From NCBI GenBank assembly GCA_965226245.1, contig CBDDCL010000015.1, positions 4,774,001 through 4,838,000 of the forward strand: a DNA stretch of 64,000 nucleotides. The letters run 5' to 3'. Under the pieces are notes generated by a model. It did no database searches and was not told the origin of the DNA. It saw nothing but the letters and a program-made list of their open reading frames with translations. The translations under genes were made by a program, and so were the position numbers. This stretch comes from CBDCYS01 sp965226245 (GTDB lineage: Bacteria; Acidobacteriota; Terriglobia; Bryobacterales; UBA6623). This document shows positions 16,026 through 24,670 of this stretch, piece after piece. Numbering within the stretch: position 1 is the stretch's first letter; the number at the start of each line of letters is the position of its first letter.

Positions 16026-18664
16026 AAGGCCGCTCGATCAGCCACTACAGAATCCTCTCCGAACTCGGCCGGGGCGGCATGGGCGTGGTCTACAAGGCTG
16101 AAGACACCAAGCTCGAGCGCACCGTCGCGCTGAAGTTCCTTGCCTCTCACCTGTTAGAAGACGAAGAAGGCCGTGCACGCTTCATTCGAGAAGCTAAAGC
16201 CGCAGCTTCCTTAGACCATCAAAACATTTGCACTGTCTACGAGATCGACGAAGACGAGGGCCAGACCTTCATCGCCATGGCCTTCGTCGAAGGCCAAACC
16301 GTTAAAGAGAAAATCGCCGATCGACCCCTGAAACTCGACGAAGCGCTCGACATCGCGATTCAAACCGCCGCCGGCCTGCAGGCCGCCCACGAGAAGGGGG
16401 TTGTTCACCGCGACATCAAGAGCACCAATCTGATGGTCACCCCACAGGGCCAGGTCAAGATCATGGACTTCGGCCTGGCCCAGTTGGCCGAGCGGTCAAA
16501 ACTCACGAAAACGGAGTCGATGCTGGGAACCCCTGCCTACATGTCGCCCGAGCAGGCACAGCGCCTGCCTACCGACCGCCGCACGGATATTTGGTCGCTG
16601 GGTGTCGTGATCTACGAAATGGTCACCGGCCGGTTGCCGTTCGAGGGTGAACGCGAACAGGCGGTGCTCTATGCGATCGTCCAAGAAGACCAGGAACCGA
16701 TCACCGCCTTACGAGTCGGCGTGCCCACCGAGCTGGATCGCATCGTTGGCAAGGCCATGGCGAAGTCTGGCGATGAGCGCTACCAGCACATTGATGAGCT
16801 GCTGGTCGACCTGCGTTTGCTGCAGAGGCAACTGGCGCCGCTGGCTGCAGACGTCCCCCGCCGCCGTCAGCACGCGACTCTTTCCGCCGCTTCGCCACGC
16901 ATGCCGAGGCCCGGCTGGCGCATCGCCGTCGCGGCGCTGATGTTGTTGCTTGTTGCGGCCTTGGCGATTTGGCACTCTCGCCGCTCCGTGGACACCTGGG
17001 AGAACCCGCTGGCGGGCGCTAAGTTCACGCGGCTGACCAACTTTGAAGGCGCCGAGCTGGACGCCGCCATTTCCGCCGACGGAAAGTTGGTCGCCTTCCT
17101 GGCCGACCGCAATGGGCCTTTTGACGCCTGGGTCGGCCAGATTGGCGGAGGCGATTTTGTCAACCTGACCCAGGGCCGCTTCTCTGAACTGCTCAATCCA
17201 CGTACACGGAATGCCGGCTTTTCCGCGGACGGCAGCCACATCTGGTTACGCATTTCCGTTACCAACGTGCGCCTGCCCAACGTGTGGCTCTTCCCTACAC
17301 TGGGCGGGCCGCCGCGACCGTTTCTTGAGAGCTCGGCGGCGGTGGCTTGGTCGTCCGATGGCGAACGAATCGCCTATCACAAAGCCACGCCGGGCGACCC
17401 CATCTTCGTCGCCGACCGCACCGGCGGCAATCCTAAAAAGCTTTTCACTCGGGAGCAGGACTTGGGGCATTGTCACCATCCGACCTGGTCGCCCGATGGC
17501 CGCTTCATCTACTTCACCAGCGGCTTCCCCCCCCATAACATGGACGTTTGGCGCGTGCCTTCGGGCGGTGGCGAGGCCGAGCCCATCACCCGCCACAACT
17601 CGACGGTCGGCTATCCCACCCTTCTGGACAACCGCACCCTGATCTACACTGCCACGGCGGAAGACGGCGCCGGGTCATGCCTTTACGCGATGGACGTCGA
17701 GCGGCGTATTCCGCACCGGGTCAGCGCCGGAATCGAGCAGTACATCTCGGTCGCCGCCGACGCGGCAACCTCGGGACGCTCCCGGCGGCTGGTAGCCACC
17801 TTGTCGAACCCGGCCGGCAATCTGTGGAGTGTCCCCATTTCCGGGGGCATCGCGGATGAGACCGTGACCCGCCCGGTTCAGGTTCCGAGTGCGCGCGCCA
17901 CGGGTCCCCGGCTGGGCCCGGATTATCTCTTGTACCTTTCCTCCACGGGGCCTGCGGACGGCCTCTGGAAATTCTCCAACGGCGCGGCCACCGAGTTGTG
18001 GAAAGCGAGCGAAGGCGGTCTGACGGCCTCGCCGGCCTTGTCGCCTGACGGCGGTAAAATCTGTTTTTCCTACCGCAGAAAGGACAAGGCCGCCTTATAT
18101 TTAATGAGCGCGGATGGAACCAACGTGCGGCTGCTGACCGACGCGTTTCAAGTTCGCAGTGCGCCCTCGTGGTCGCCGGATGGAGAGTGGATTGTCGTAG
18201 GAGGCGACGAGGGGACCGGTAGCCGCATTTTCAAGGTTCCGGCGGACGGCGGAACGCCCGTCCGCCTCGTGGAGAATCCTTCCTACAACCCTGTGTGGTC
18301 GCCCGACGGGCGTTTTATCGTCTACTCGGAGCCGGTCACGGCAGCGACTAATTCCGTGAAAGCCATCGCGCCCGACGGGCAACGATTTCCTTTGCCCGAG
18401 CTGCACGTGCTCGCGGGGCCCGAAACTCACCGCTTTCTGCCCAACGGCAAGGGACTTGTTGCACTACAAGGATTCTTTCGCAACCAGAATTTCTGGCTTC
18501 TTGACTTTGAAACCGGAAAACTACGGCAGCTCACAGACCTCCAGCCCGGGGCTTCCATCCGCAGCTTTGACGTCTCGCCCGACAGCAAGCAGATCGTCTT
18601 TGACCGTGTACGGGAGAACTCGGATATCGTCCTCATCGATCTGTCGCAAGACGTGAAGCAATAA
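16022..18664 (+). CDS. Ser/Thr protein kinase with C-terminal PD40/TolB-like propeller
   Basis: The 880-residue protein starts best at the GTG at 16022 (MKGRSISHYRILSELG), which is the usual beginning of these kinases; an ATG at 15974 would add 16 residues derived from the IS110 region. The kinase domain (about 8-275) shows GRGGMG, VALKF with the ATP-binding Lys38, HRDIKSTN, MDFG and GTPAYMSPEQ, so it looks active. One membrane helix (about 300-320, AVAALMLLLVAALAIW) follows, then an extracytoplasmic six- or more-bladed propeller with repeated WSPDG motifs. The architecture is abundant in Acidobacteriota, where it is thought to sense external signals. The ligand is unknown. Confidence 0.93.
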   Translation: MKGRSISHYRILSELGRGGMGVVYKAEDTKLERTVALKFLASHLLEDEEGRARFIREAKAAASLDHQNICTVYEIDEDEGQTFIAMAFVEGQTVKEKIADRPLKLDEALDIAIQTAAGLQAAHEKGVVHRDIKSTNLMVTPQGQVKIMDFGLAQLAERSKLTKTESMLGTPAYMSPEQAQRLPTDRRTDIWSLGVVIYEMVTGRLPFEGEREQAVLYAIVQEDQEPITALRVGVPTELDRIVGKAMAKSGDERYQHIDELLVDLRLLQRQLAPLAADVPRRRQHATLSAASPRMPRPGWRIAVAALMLLLVAALAIWHSRRSVDTWENPLAGAKFTRLTNFEGAELDAAISADGKLVAFLADRNGPFDAWVGQIGGGDFVNLTQGRFSELLNPRTRNAGFSADGSHIWLRISVTNVRLPNVWLFPTLGGPPRPFLESSAAVAWSSDGERIAYHKATPGDPIFVADRTGGNPKKLFTREQDLGHCHHPTWSPDGRFIYFTSGFPPHNMDVWRVPSGGGEAEPITRHNSTVGYPTLLDNRTLIYTATAEDGAGSCLYAMDVERRIPHRVSAGIEQYISVAADAATSGRSRRLVATLSNPAGNLWSVPISGGIADETVTRPVQVPSARATGPRLGPDYLLYLSSTGPADGLWKFSNGAATELWKASEGGLTASPALSPDGGKICFSYRRKDKAALYLMSADGTNVRLLTDAFQVRSAPSWSPDGEWIVVGGDEGTGSRIFKVPADGGTPVRLVENPSYNPVWSPDGRFIVYSEPVTAATNSVKAIAPDGQRFPLPELHVLAGPETHRFLPNGKGLVALQGFFRNQNFWLLDFETGKLRQLTDLQPGASIRSFDVSPDSKQIVFDRVRENSDIVLIDLSQDVKQ

Positions 18665-18706
18665 GCGAGTGGTCGAGTTTCAAGGCCGGGCCAAGGGAGA
18701 TAAGCG

Positions 18707-18910
18707 ATGAAACTCCGTCACAGCCCAGTTCGAGTTCTGTTGCTCAGCTTGGTTTTCCTCGTGCTCGCTTTGTCAGCGGATGCACAACCGAGTGTCGCGT
18801 CGGTTCGCAACGGAGCGTCGTTTGAACCGCTCGTCTCGGCCGGATCGCCGGTGTCAAATCTTCGGAACAGGGTTGGCGCCCTGTCAGTTGGCGATGCCCT
18901 GCGAGTTTGA
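18707..18910 (+). pseudogene. Truncated secreted protein stub (TIGR03437-like start)
   Basis: From the ATG at 18707 there is a clear signal peptide (VRVLLLSLVFLVLALSADAQ), then SVASVRNGASFEPLVSAGS, which looks like the first strand of the TIGR03437 domain found in Solibacter-type secreted proteins. After about 48 residues the frame runs into unrelated sequence and stops at 18910. It sits 43 bp after the kinase gene, so it was probably a secreted protein cut short by mobile-element insertion. Confidence 0.55.
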
Positions 18911-19213
18911 GGCATGAGTTTTCCAGGCATAAGCAGATCTATCGATCCGATGGGGCGAAGGACAAGGCGGGATACGGCCTGGAGACCGCACCCCGCACCC
19001 ATCGTCTCGATGAGTCTGCGGCCGGGTATTCCTTGGCGGGTTGCGCTCCCGCAGAGCCCGCCTCGGCTTCCCCGGCCGGGAACCATTATGCAGCAAAAGA
19101 GCCGTTGCTGGCCATCAAAAACCAGCGAACGGTCAACAGTGTCTAAACTATTTGTCTCACCCCAGGGGGCGGCCCAGGCTACGCAGGGGGACACTTCTAT
19201 TGGGCCTTGACAA
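18911..19213. other. Decayed mobile-element sequence with an orphan ISNCY-type right end
   Basis: No intact gene. At 19187-19212 the sequence ggggacacttctattgggcc then ttgaca matches the right-end form of the ISNCY-like elements (ggggacatttctat...ttgaca). No matching left end was found nearby, so it is the end of a deleted element. Open frames in this stretch were not recognised. Confidence 0.5.
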
Positions 19214-19229
19214 AGAGACACACCGGCCA

Positions 19230-19510
19230 TGTTGTAACCCAATGAAAATGTCCCCTTGCGCGCACAATAGAAATGTCCCCTCTAGATCAGATTCGTGGCT
19301 GGCCCCTTCGCCTAGCAGGCTGATGATGGCGTCGGCGAGGGACCCGTCAAGGGTCCGCAAAGCCAAGCCCTACGGGCTCGCCCTTGACTGTTCCCTCGCC
19401 GACGCGAAAAGAGCACTCGGTTCAACAAGGCGAATGGGCTTAAGAGCTTAGCGCGCAAGGGGACATTTCTACTGTGCTGGCGAGGGGGACATTTCTATTG
19501 TGCTACAACA
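19230..19510. mobile_element. 281-bp non-autonomous (MITE-like) derivative of the ISNCY-like family
   Basis: The left end TGTTGTAACCCAATGAAAAT leads to two copies of the atgtcccc motif; the right end is the near-exact inverse (reverse strand TGTTGTAGCACAATAGAAAT), also with two motifs. It is flanked by agagacacaccggcca at 19214-19229 and 19511-19526, a perfect 16-bp duplication. No transposase is present. The interior folds into a long hairpin with arms gtcggcgaggga and tccctcgccgac. Confidence 0.85.
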
Positions 19511-19566
19511 AGAGACACACCGGCCATTGACAGCTTCTCTGGCTGATCCCTACAATGAGAAACCCC

Positions 19567-19642
19567 GGCCAGGTAGCTCAGTCGGTAGAGCGCAGCCCTG
19601 AAAAGGCTGGCGTCGGCGGTTCAATTCCGCCCCTGGCCACCA
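19567..19642 (+). tRNA. tRNA-Phe (GAA)
   Basis: The 76-nt gene folds as a complete cloverleaf. The acceptor stem is GGCCAGG/CCTGGCC; the D arm gctc...gagc; the anticodon stem cagcc/ggctg encloses the loop CTGAAAA with anticodon GAA; the T arm ggcgg-ttcaatt-ccgcc follows. The CCA tail is encoded (19640-19642). Its 3' part is the likely attachment site of the adjacent recombinase gene, which reads antisense through it. Confidence 0.96.
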
Positions 19643-20444
19643 ACCGCATTGCACCATCCGGTTGATCCCCGGTGGGGCTGAAGTTCCCGGACACCTCAAA
19701 CAATCGTCTGCCATCCTTTACTGTAGGGGTCAACGTGAGCCGCCCTACATGTTTCCGAAGCGCGGCGCGGGCCACAACTACTTCCTGCTCGTCCAGCATG
19801 TCCCTGAGCCGCATCAGGGTTTTCACCACCCGGTTGCGGACCTGCTCCGCCGTCACCTTCGGTTTCAAAACCCGGTGGGAGGCGATGGCCCGGTCCAATT
19901 GGGCGATCTCGTCCTCTACTTCCCGGAACCGCTGGACTAGCCTGGGAATGTCGCTGCCTAACTCGATAGCCCGCATGAGATTGGCCGTCCTCGCCTGGAG
20001 TTGCTGCCGCTCCCGTCGAAGGCTGTCGAGTGTGGTGATCGCACCTTGCCGCTCCATTTCCTTGAGCCGCCGCCGGACTTCCTCCTCGCAACGTTGGACG
20101 ACCTGGTCGATCCGATTGAACACCCGCTGTTCGATGGCGGACAGTAGCTGGTCCTCTACCCGGTCCTGCCGGATGTACCAGTTGTTCTCGCACGTTCCCG
20201 ACTTCCGATGCTCGTGACAGCCGTACTTGACGTAGCCGCGCTTTCCTCCCCCGCTGCAAATGACCATGCTGCCCCCGCAGTCACCGCAAGCAAGCATCCC
20301 GCTGAACAGGTAGGCCTTCCGGGATCGACACACCCCGCCCATCTTGGCTGTGTCGGCTTGGTTCATCCCGCTCAACCTGCCGTGGACGGCCTGCCACAGT
20401 TCCTCTGGCACGATTCGGAGTTCGGGAATCTCCTGGCGGAGCCA
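19578..20444 (-). pseudogene. Large serine recombinase, 5'-truncated, 3' end antisense to tRNA-Phe
   Basis: The surviving 288 codons cover the end of the recombinase domain (PELRIVPEELWQAVHGRL), the zinc ribbon (LACGDCGGSMV...CHEHRKSGTC) and a long coiled coil (about VEDQLLSAIEQRV to EDEIAQLDRAIAS). These are the C-terminal half of phage or ICE large serine integrases. The catalytic serine domain is missing: at 20444 the ISNCY-like element begins, and the sequence beyond that element does not continue the gene. The last residues GGIEPPTPAFSGLRSTD are the reverse complement of the tRNA-Phe gene, which is the usual trace of integration at a tRNA. Confidence 0.85.
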
Positions 20445-22057
20445 TGTTGAAGGGCGATGATAATGTCCCCTTGAGAGGGCGATAGAAATGTCCCCTAATC
20501 TAAGGCTCCAGAAAGGAGGAGCCGAGATTGGAGAGGACATGGATGAACGACAAGGAATTGAGACGGGGCGAGGTGCTGGGCCGGGTGAAGCGAGGCGAGT
20601 TAAAGCTGAGCGAGGCGGCGCAGGTGCTCGACATCAGTTACCGCCAGAGCAAGCGGATCTGGAAGCGCTACAGCGCGGGAGGGACAAAAGCATTGAAGCA
20701 CGGCAACGTGGGCCGGGTATCGAACCGGGCCAAGCCAGCGGAAGTTCGCAAGCGAGTGCTGCAACTGGTGCGCGAGAACTACTCCGGCGAACCGCACGAG
20801 CGCTTCGGGCCTACTCTGGCGGCCGAGCATTTGCGAAAGGACCACGATCTGCAAGTATCGGTGCGGGCACTGCGGCTCTGGATGCTCGCCGAGGGTCTGT
20901 GGAGCCGCCGCCGCAAGCGCCAGCCGCATCGCCAGCGGCGGCAGCGCAAAGCGCACTTCGGGGAGCTGATCCAGGTCGACGGCTCGCACCACCGATGGCT
21001 CGAAGATCGCGGCCCGAAAGGTTGCCTGATGAACTTCGTCGACGATGCGAGCGGCCGGGCGCTGTGCCGCTTCTCGAGCGAAGAGACAACTTGGGCGGCG
21101 GCCGATCTGCTCGAAGCCTGGGTGCGTCAATACGGCGTTCCGAAGGCGTTGTATTGCGACTGGAAGAACGTCTACAAGCGCCAGCCGACGTCGCGCGAAG
21201 CGCTGGAAGGCATCGAGCCCGAGACGCAGTTCGGGCGCATGTGCGCCAAGCTGGGGATCCGCATCATCGCGGCATCGTCGCCGCAAGCCAAGGGCCGCGT
21301 GGAGCGGCATCACGGCACCCATCAAGACCGCCTGATCAAGAAGATGCGACTGCAAGGTATCTGCGATTACGAGGCGGCGAACCGCTATCTCGGCGAGCAA
21401 TATCTGGGGGAACACAACGCCAAATTTGTCTGCGAGCCAGCGGCGGAAGCGGACTTTCATCAGCGCCCGCCCAAGCGTCTGGACTTAAAGTGGGTGTTCT
21501 GCTTGGAGGCCGAGCGAGTCGTCTCCAACGATCGGGTGGTCCGTTTCGAGAACCGCTTCTTACAGTTGAAACCGAAGCGCAATCAGGCTCTGGGGGCGGG
21601 GGGGAGAGTCACCGTGCAGCAAGCGCGCCAGGGCGAGTTGCAGGTGATCCACGAAGGCCGAGCGGTGGCCTTTGAAGAGATCACGTGGCCCGAGCCGAAG
21701 CCGCGCCCCAAGCCGAAACAACAAGCGGCCCGGCAGCGGCCCAAGCCGGCGGCGGACCACCCTTGGCGTAAGTCGCTGCGGTCGAAAAAACGTGCGGCGA
21801 CGACATAAAAAAGGCAGGGCTATGGAAATGACGGGACGGATGGAAAGCGTGGAAAACCTCAGCGAGCAGCGCAGAGGGTTCGCATCGCAACGACAGGTTT
21901 CCCACCCTTCCCACCGTCCCTTGGAAATCGCTGACGCGATTTCCACATTCCCACAGCCCCGACGACGACGATTATCTCTTACGAACTTACAAACAACAAA
22001 ACGAAGGGGACATTTCTATCGCCCTACCGCCGGGGACATTTCTATCGCCTCTTGACA
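20445..22057 (+). mobile_element. ISNCY-like insertion sequence, second copy (different subtype)
   Basis: The 1613-bp element starts TGTTGAAGGGCGATGATAAT and ends with the inverse of TGTCAAGAGGCGATAGAAAT. Each end carries two copies of the gggcgatagaaatgtcccc motif (20473-20491 on the left). Flanks are gcggagcca on the left and cccgccccg on the right, so no 16-bp duplication remains. The missing 5' end of the serine recombinase fits a deletion beside the element. Confidence 0.88.
20543..21808 (+). CDS. ISNCY-like DDE transposase
   Basis: The 421-residue protein starts at the ATG at 20543 (a TTG at 20528 with AGGAGG upstream is also possible). It has an HTH (LSEAAQVLDISYRQSKRIW), the integrase core with acids in QVDGSHHRWLED, YCDWKNVYK and the Glu of SPQAKGRVERHHGTHQDR, and a C-terminal barrel followed by a Lys/Pro/Gln-rich basic tail. 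It is clearly related to, but not the same as, the transposase at 8178-9512. It lies within the element at 20445-22057 and appears intact. Confidence 0.9.
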   Translation: MNDKELRRGEVLGRVKRGELKLSEAAQVLDISYRQSKRIWKRYSAGGTKALKHGNVGRVSNRAKPAEVRKRVLQLVRENYSGEPHERFGPTLAAEHLRKDHDLQVSVRALRLWMLAEGLWSRRRKRQPHRQRRQRKAHFGELIQVDGSHHRWLEDRGPKGCLMNFVDDASGRALCRFSSEETTWAAADLLEAWVRQYGVPKALYCDWKNVYKRQPTSREALEGIEPETQFGRMCAKLGIRIIAASSPQAKGRVERHHGTHQDRLIKKMRLQGICDYEAANRYLGEQYLGEHNAKFVCEPAAEADFHQRPPKRLDLKWVFCLEAERVVSNDRVVRFENRFLQLKPKRNQALGAGGRVTVQQARQGELQVIHEGRAVAFEEITWPEPKPRPKPKQQAARQRPKPAADHPWRKSLRSKKRAATT

Positions 22058-22145
22058 CCCGCCCCGCCTGGTATTGCTGTCGCAACTCCCAATGAACTAC
22101 ACTGCCAACGTCGTTGTGCAGCAACTCAATTCAGCGAGGCGAGTC

Positions 22146-23570
22146 ATGTCAAGAGCTTTTCTCGGTTCGGTGGTGGGTCTTGTGGCACTAGCTCTGGCCG
22201 CTTGCGGCCCATCGGAGCCCGCCCAGGATCGCTACGACCTCGTCGTGCAGGATGGCCGGGTGATGGATCCTGAGTCGGGTCTGGATGCAATTCGCAATGT
22301 CGGCATTCGGGACGGCAGGATTGCAGTGATCAGCGAGAGCGCTCTTGAGGGAGATCAGCAGATCGACGCCGCCGGACTTGTCGTAGCCCCGGGATTCATC
22401 GACCTACACGCACATCTGCTGGATCCGTCGCGGTTGGACGAAACCTTCGCGCTAAAAGCTCAGGACGGGATTACCTCGGCATTCGAGTTGGAGATCGGCG
22501 TCGAGGACGTCTCAGCGTGGTACAGGGAGCGCGCCGGAGGGCAGATCCTCAACTACGGAGTCAGCGTCGGGCATATTCCGGTGCGTATGAAGGTGATGGG
22601 CGATTCCGAGAGGTTCTTGCCCAGCGGCCCCGGCGGCAGAGAGCCTGCGAGCCCCGAACAGGTCGCCGAGATGGAGCGGCTGGTTGAAGCAGGTCTCGCG
22701 GAGGGAGCTCTTGCGGTCGGTCTTGGCCTAGAATACACTCCAGCCGCGACTAGGGCTGAGTTTGAGTCCATGCTGCAGATCGCCGCCGACCACGGCGCGT
22801 CAGCCCACGTCCACTTGCGGGAGGGCATCGACGGGTTGAGAGAGGCTATCGAGGGTGCCGCCAGCACAGGCGCTTCTCTACACGTGGTCCACGTCAATTC
22901 GACCGGCGGTGCTGAAACTGCCGAGTACCTCCAGATTATCGAGCAGGCTCGGAGTGACGGTCAGGACCTCACCACCGAGGCGTATCCCTACGAGGCGGGA
23001 ATGACGGCTATAGAGTCTGCGGTTTTTGACGATTGGGAGTCCTGGAACGACGACCGATTCCCAATTTACCAATGGGCGGAGACCGGGGAGCGCCTTACTC
23101 GCGAGAGCTTTGCCCGCTATCGGGCGCAGGGCGGACGGGTGATCAGCCACGTCCGCACCGAGGAGATGACGCGCACGGCGATCGAGCACCCGTTGACGAT
23201 GATCGCCAGCGACGGGGGAGCACCAGCGCACCCCCGCACGTCCGGCACCTATGCCAAGGTGCTAGGAAAGTACGTTCGTGAAGAAGGCGTACTTTCCCTC
23301 ATGGACGCGTTGCGGCGCATGACCATCGAGCCCGCTCGACGTCTGGAAGCCTATGTTCCAGCTATGAGGACCAAAGGACGTCTGGCTATCGGAGCCGACG
23401 CGGACCTCACGATCTTCGATGCCGCAACCGTGATTGACCGTGCAACCTACACAGAACCAGCCCTTCCCTCGGAGGGAATCCTATACGTGCTGGTCAACGG
23501 CGAGCCGGTGGTTAAGGGCGGATCGCTCGCACCAGATAGCCGGCCGGGACGGGCCGTTAGACGGCAGTAA
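22146..23570 (+). CDS. Amidohydrolase / N-acyl-D-amino-acid deacylase-like lipoprotein
   Basis: I start this 474-residue protein at the ATG at 22146, because that places a lipoprotein signal (LVALALAAC) at the N-terminus with Cys about residue 19. The mature part is a metal-dependent amidohydrolase: DLVVQDGRVMDPESG, GFIDLHAHLLD with the metal-binding HxH, a histidine in HVHLREG and HVVHVNSTGG, and the Asp of MIASDGG. The composite-fold ending ADADLTIFD is usual for D-aminoacylase and dihydroorotase relatives. It should cleave N-acyl or cyclic amide bonds outside the cytoplasm. It follows an IS element directly, so it is likely cargo of the mobile region. Confidence 0.85.
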   Translation: MSRAFLGSVVGLVALALAACGPSEPAQDRYDLVVQDGRVMDPESGLDAIRNVGIRDGRIAVISESALEGDQQIDAAGLVVAPGFIDLHAHLLDPSRLDETFALKAQDGITSAFELEIGVEDVSAWYRERAGGQILNYGVSVGHIPVRMKVMGDSERFLPSGPGGREPASPEQVAEMERLVEAGLAEGALAVGLGLEYTPAATRAEFESMLQIAADHGASAHVHLREGIDGLREAIEGAASTGASLHVVHVNSTGGAETAEYLQIIEQARSDGQDLTTEAYPYEAGMTAIESAVFDDWESWNDDRFPIYQWAETGERLTRESFARYRAQGGRVISHVRTEEMTRTAIEHPLTMIASDGGAPAHPRTSGTYAKVLGKYVREEGVLSLMDALRRMTIEPARRLEAYVPAMRTKGRLAIGADADLTIFDAATVIDRATYTEPALPSEGILYVLVNGEPVVKGGSLAPDSRPGRAVRRQ

Positions 23571-23786
23571 GACCCCACAAAACGAACGGTGTAGCGCCCC
23601 CCAGCGCATTGCTGTTGGTATATCCCGTAACCACCAGTAATCCGCCGTCAGAGGCCTCCTCCGCGTCGTCGGAAGAGCTGAAAACCCCTCGCCCAAGTCA
23701 AGACACGCGAGTCTTCTTGCGGCTGTGATGCGGGATCAACCACAAAAAAGTACCAAGTCCTAATCCAACCGTGCCAGACTCTAGAC

Positions 23787-24617
23787 ATGTTTGCTCGAAG
23801 GTTCGTTTTGCCCGCATTAGCCGCCGCCATGCTCGCACAAGCCGAGCCCCTGAGGGTGATGACTTTCAACGTCCGCTACCCAAGTCCCAATGATGGTGCC
23901 AATGTCTGGGAGAACCGTAAGGATATACTCGTGGACGCCATCCGCGAATATGAGCCCGACGTGTTCGGAACTCAAGAGCTGTTTGACCTCCAGGGCCGTT
24001 ACATTGCCGAGCAACTCCCTGAGTACGAATGGTTCGGCATCAGCCGCCACGGCAACCATGAAAACGAGCACATGGGTGTCTTCTACAGGCGGACAACGCT
24101 GTTCGTAGTGGAGTCGGGCAACTTCTGGTTGTCGGAAACGCCCAGCGAGTCCGGCAGCATGGCTTGGGACATTTCCTTACCCCGCATGGTCACTTGGGCT
24201 CGTTTTCGAGACGCGGTCGGCGAGGAGTTCTACTTCTACAACACGCACTTTCCCCATCGCCGGCAGGACGCTGCGGCGCGCCTCAACTGTGCGAAGGTCA
24301 TCGTTGAGGATTTCCGTCGCCGCGTGCCGGCATTTGCGAAACTGATCGTACTCGGAGACTTCAACTCGGCGGCGGACAGCGACGTGCACCGGCTTTTCGT
24401 CACGGAATTGAGCGACGCCTGGGACGCGTCACAGAAACGCTCAGGTCCGCAGACCACCTCCTCGGGATGGGTGGGCCGACAGGAGGGCCGGCGCATCGAC
24501 TGGATTCTTTATCGCGGAGATTGGAAAGTGAGTGAAGTCGAAACCGTCGATTTCAATGTTGGCGGTCAATACCCGTCGGACCACTATCCGGTGTTCGCCG
24601 TTTTCGAGACCAAGTGA
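23787..24617 (+). CDS. Exported endonuclease/exonuclease/phosphatase-family hydrolase
   Basis: The 276-residue protein has a short signal peptide (FVLPALAAAMLAQA). The EEP fold is shown by LRVMTFNVRYPS, the metal-binding Glu of GTQEL, FYNTHFPH, LIVLGDFNSAADS and the terminal SDHYPVFAVF with the catalytic Asp-His pair. Exported members act on phosphodiesters, inositol phosphates or extracellular nucleic acids; the substrate here is unknown. It lies 217 bp after the amidohydrolase on the same strand and is followed by an IS1595-type element 53 bp on. Confidence 0.88.
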   Translation: MFARRFVLPALAAAMLAQAEPLRVMTFNVRYPSPNDGANVWENRKDILVDAIREYEPDVFGTQELFDLQGRYIAEQLPEYEWFGISRHGNHENEHMGVFYRRTTLFVVESGNFWLSETPSESGSMAWDISLPRMVTWARFRDAVGEEFYFYNTHFPHRRQDAAARLNCAKVIVEDFRRRVPAFAKLIVLGDFNSAADSDVHRLFVTELSDAWDASQKRSGPQTTSSGWVGRQEGRRIDWILYRGDWKVSEVETVDFNVGGQYPSDHYPVFAVFETK

Positions 24618-24670
24618 GAAAACGAGATCCAGGACAAGGTCAGGCCTGCGGAGTCGCTACTGTTCCAGAG

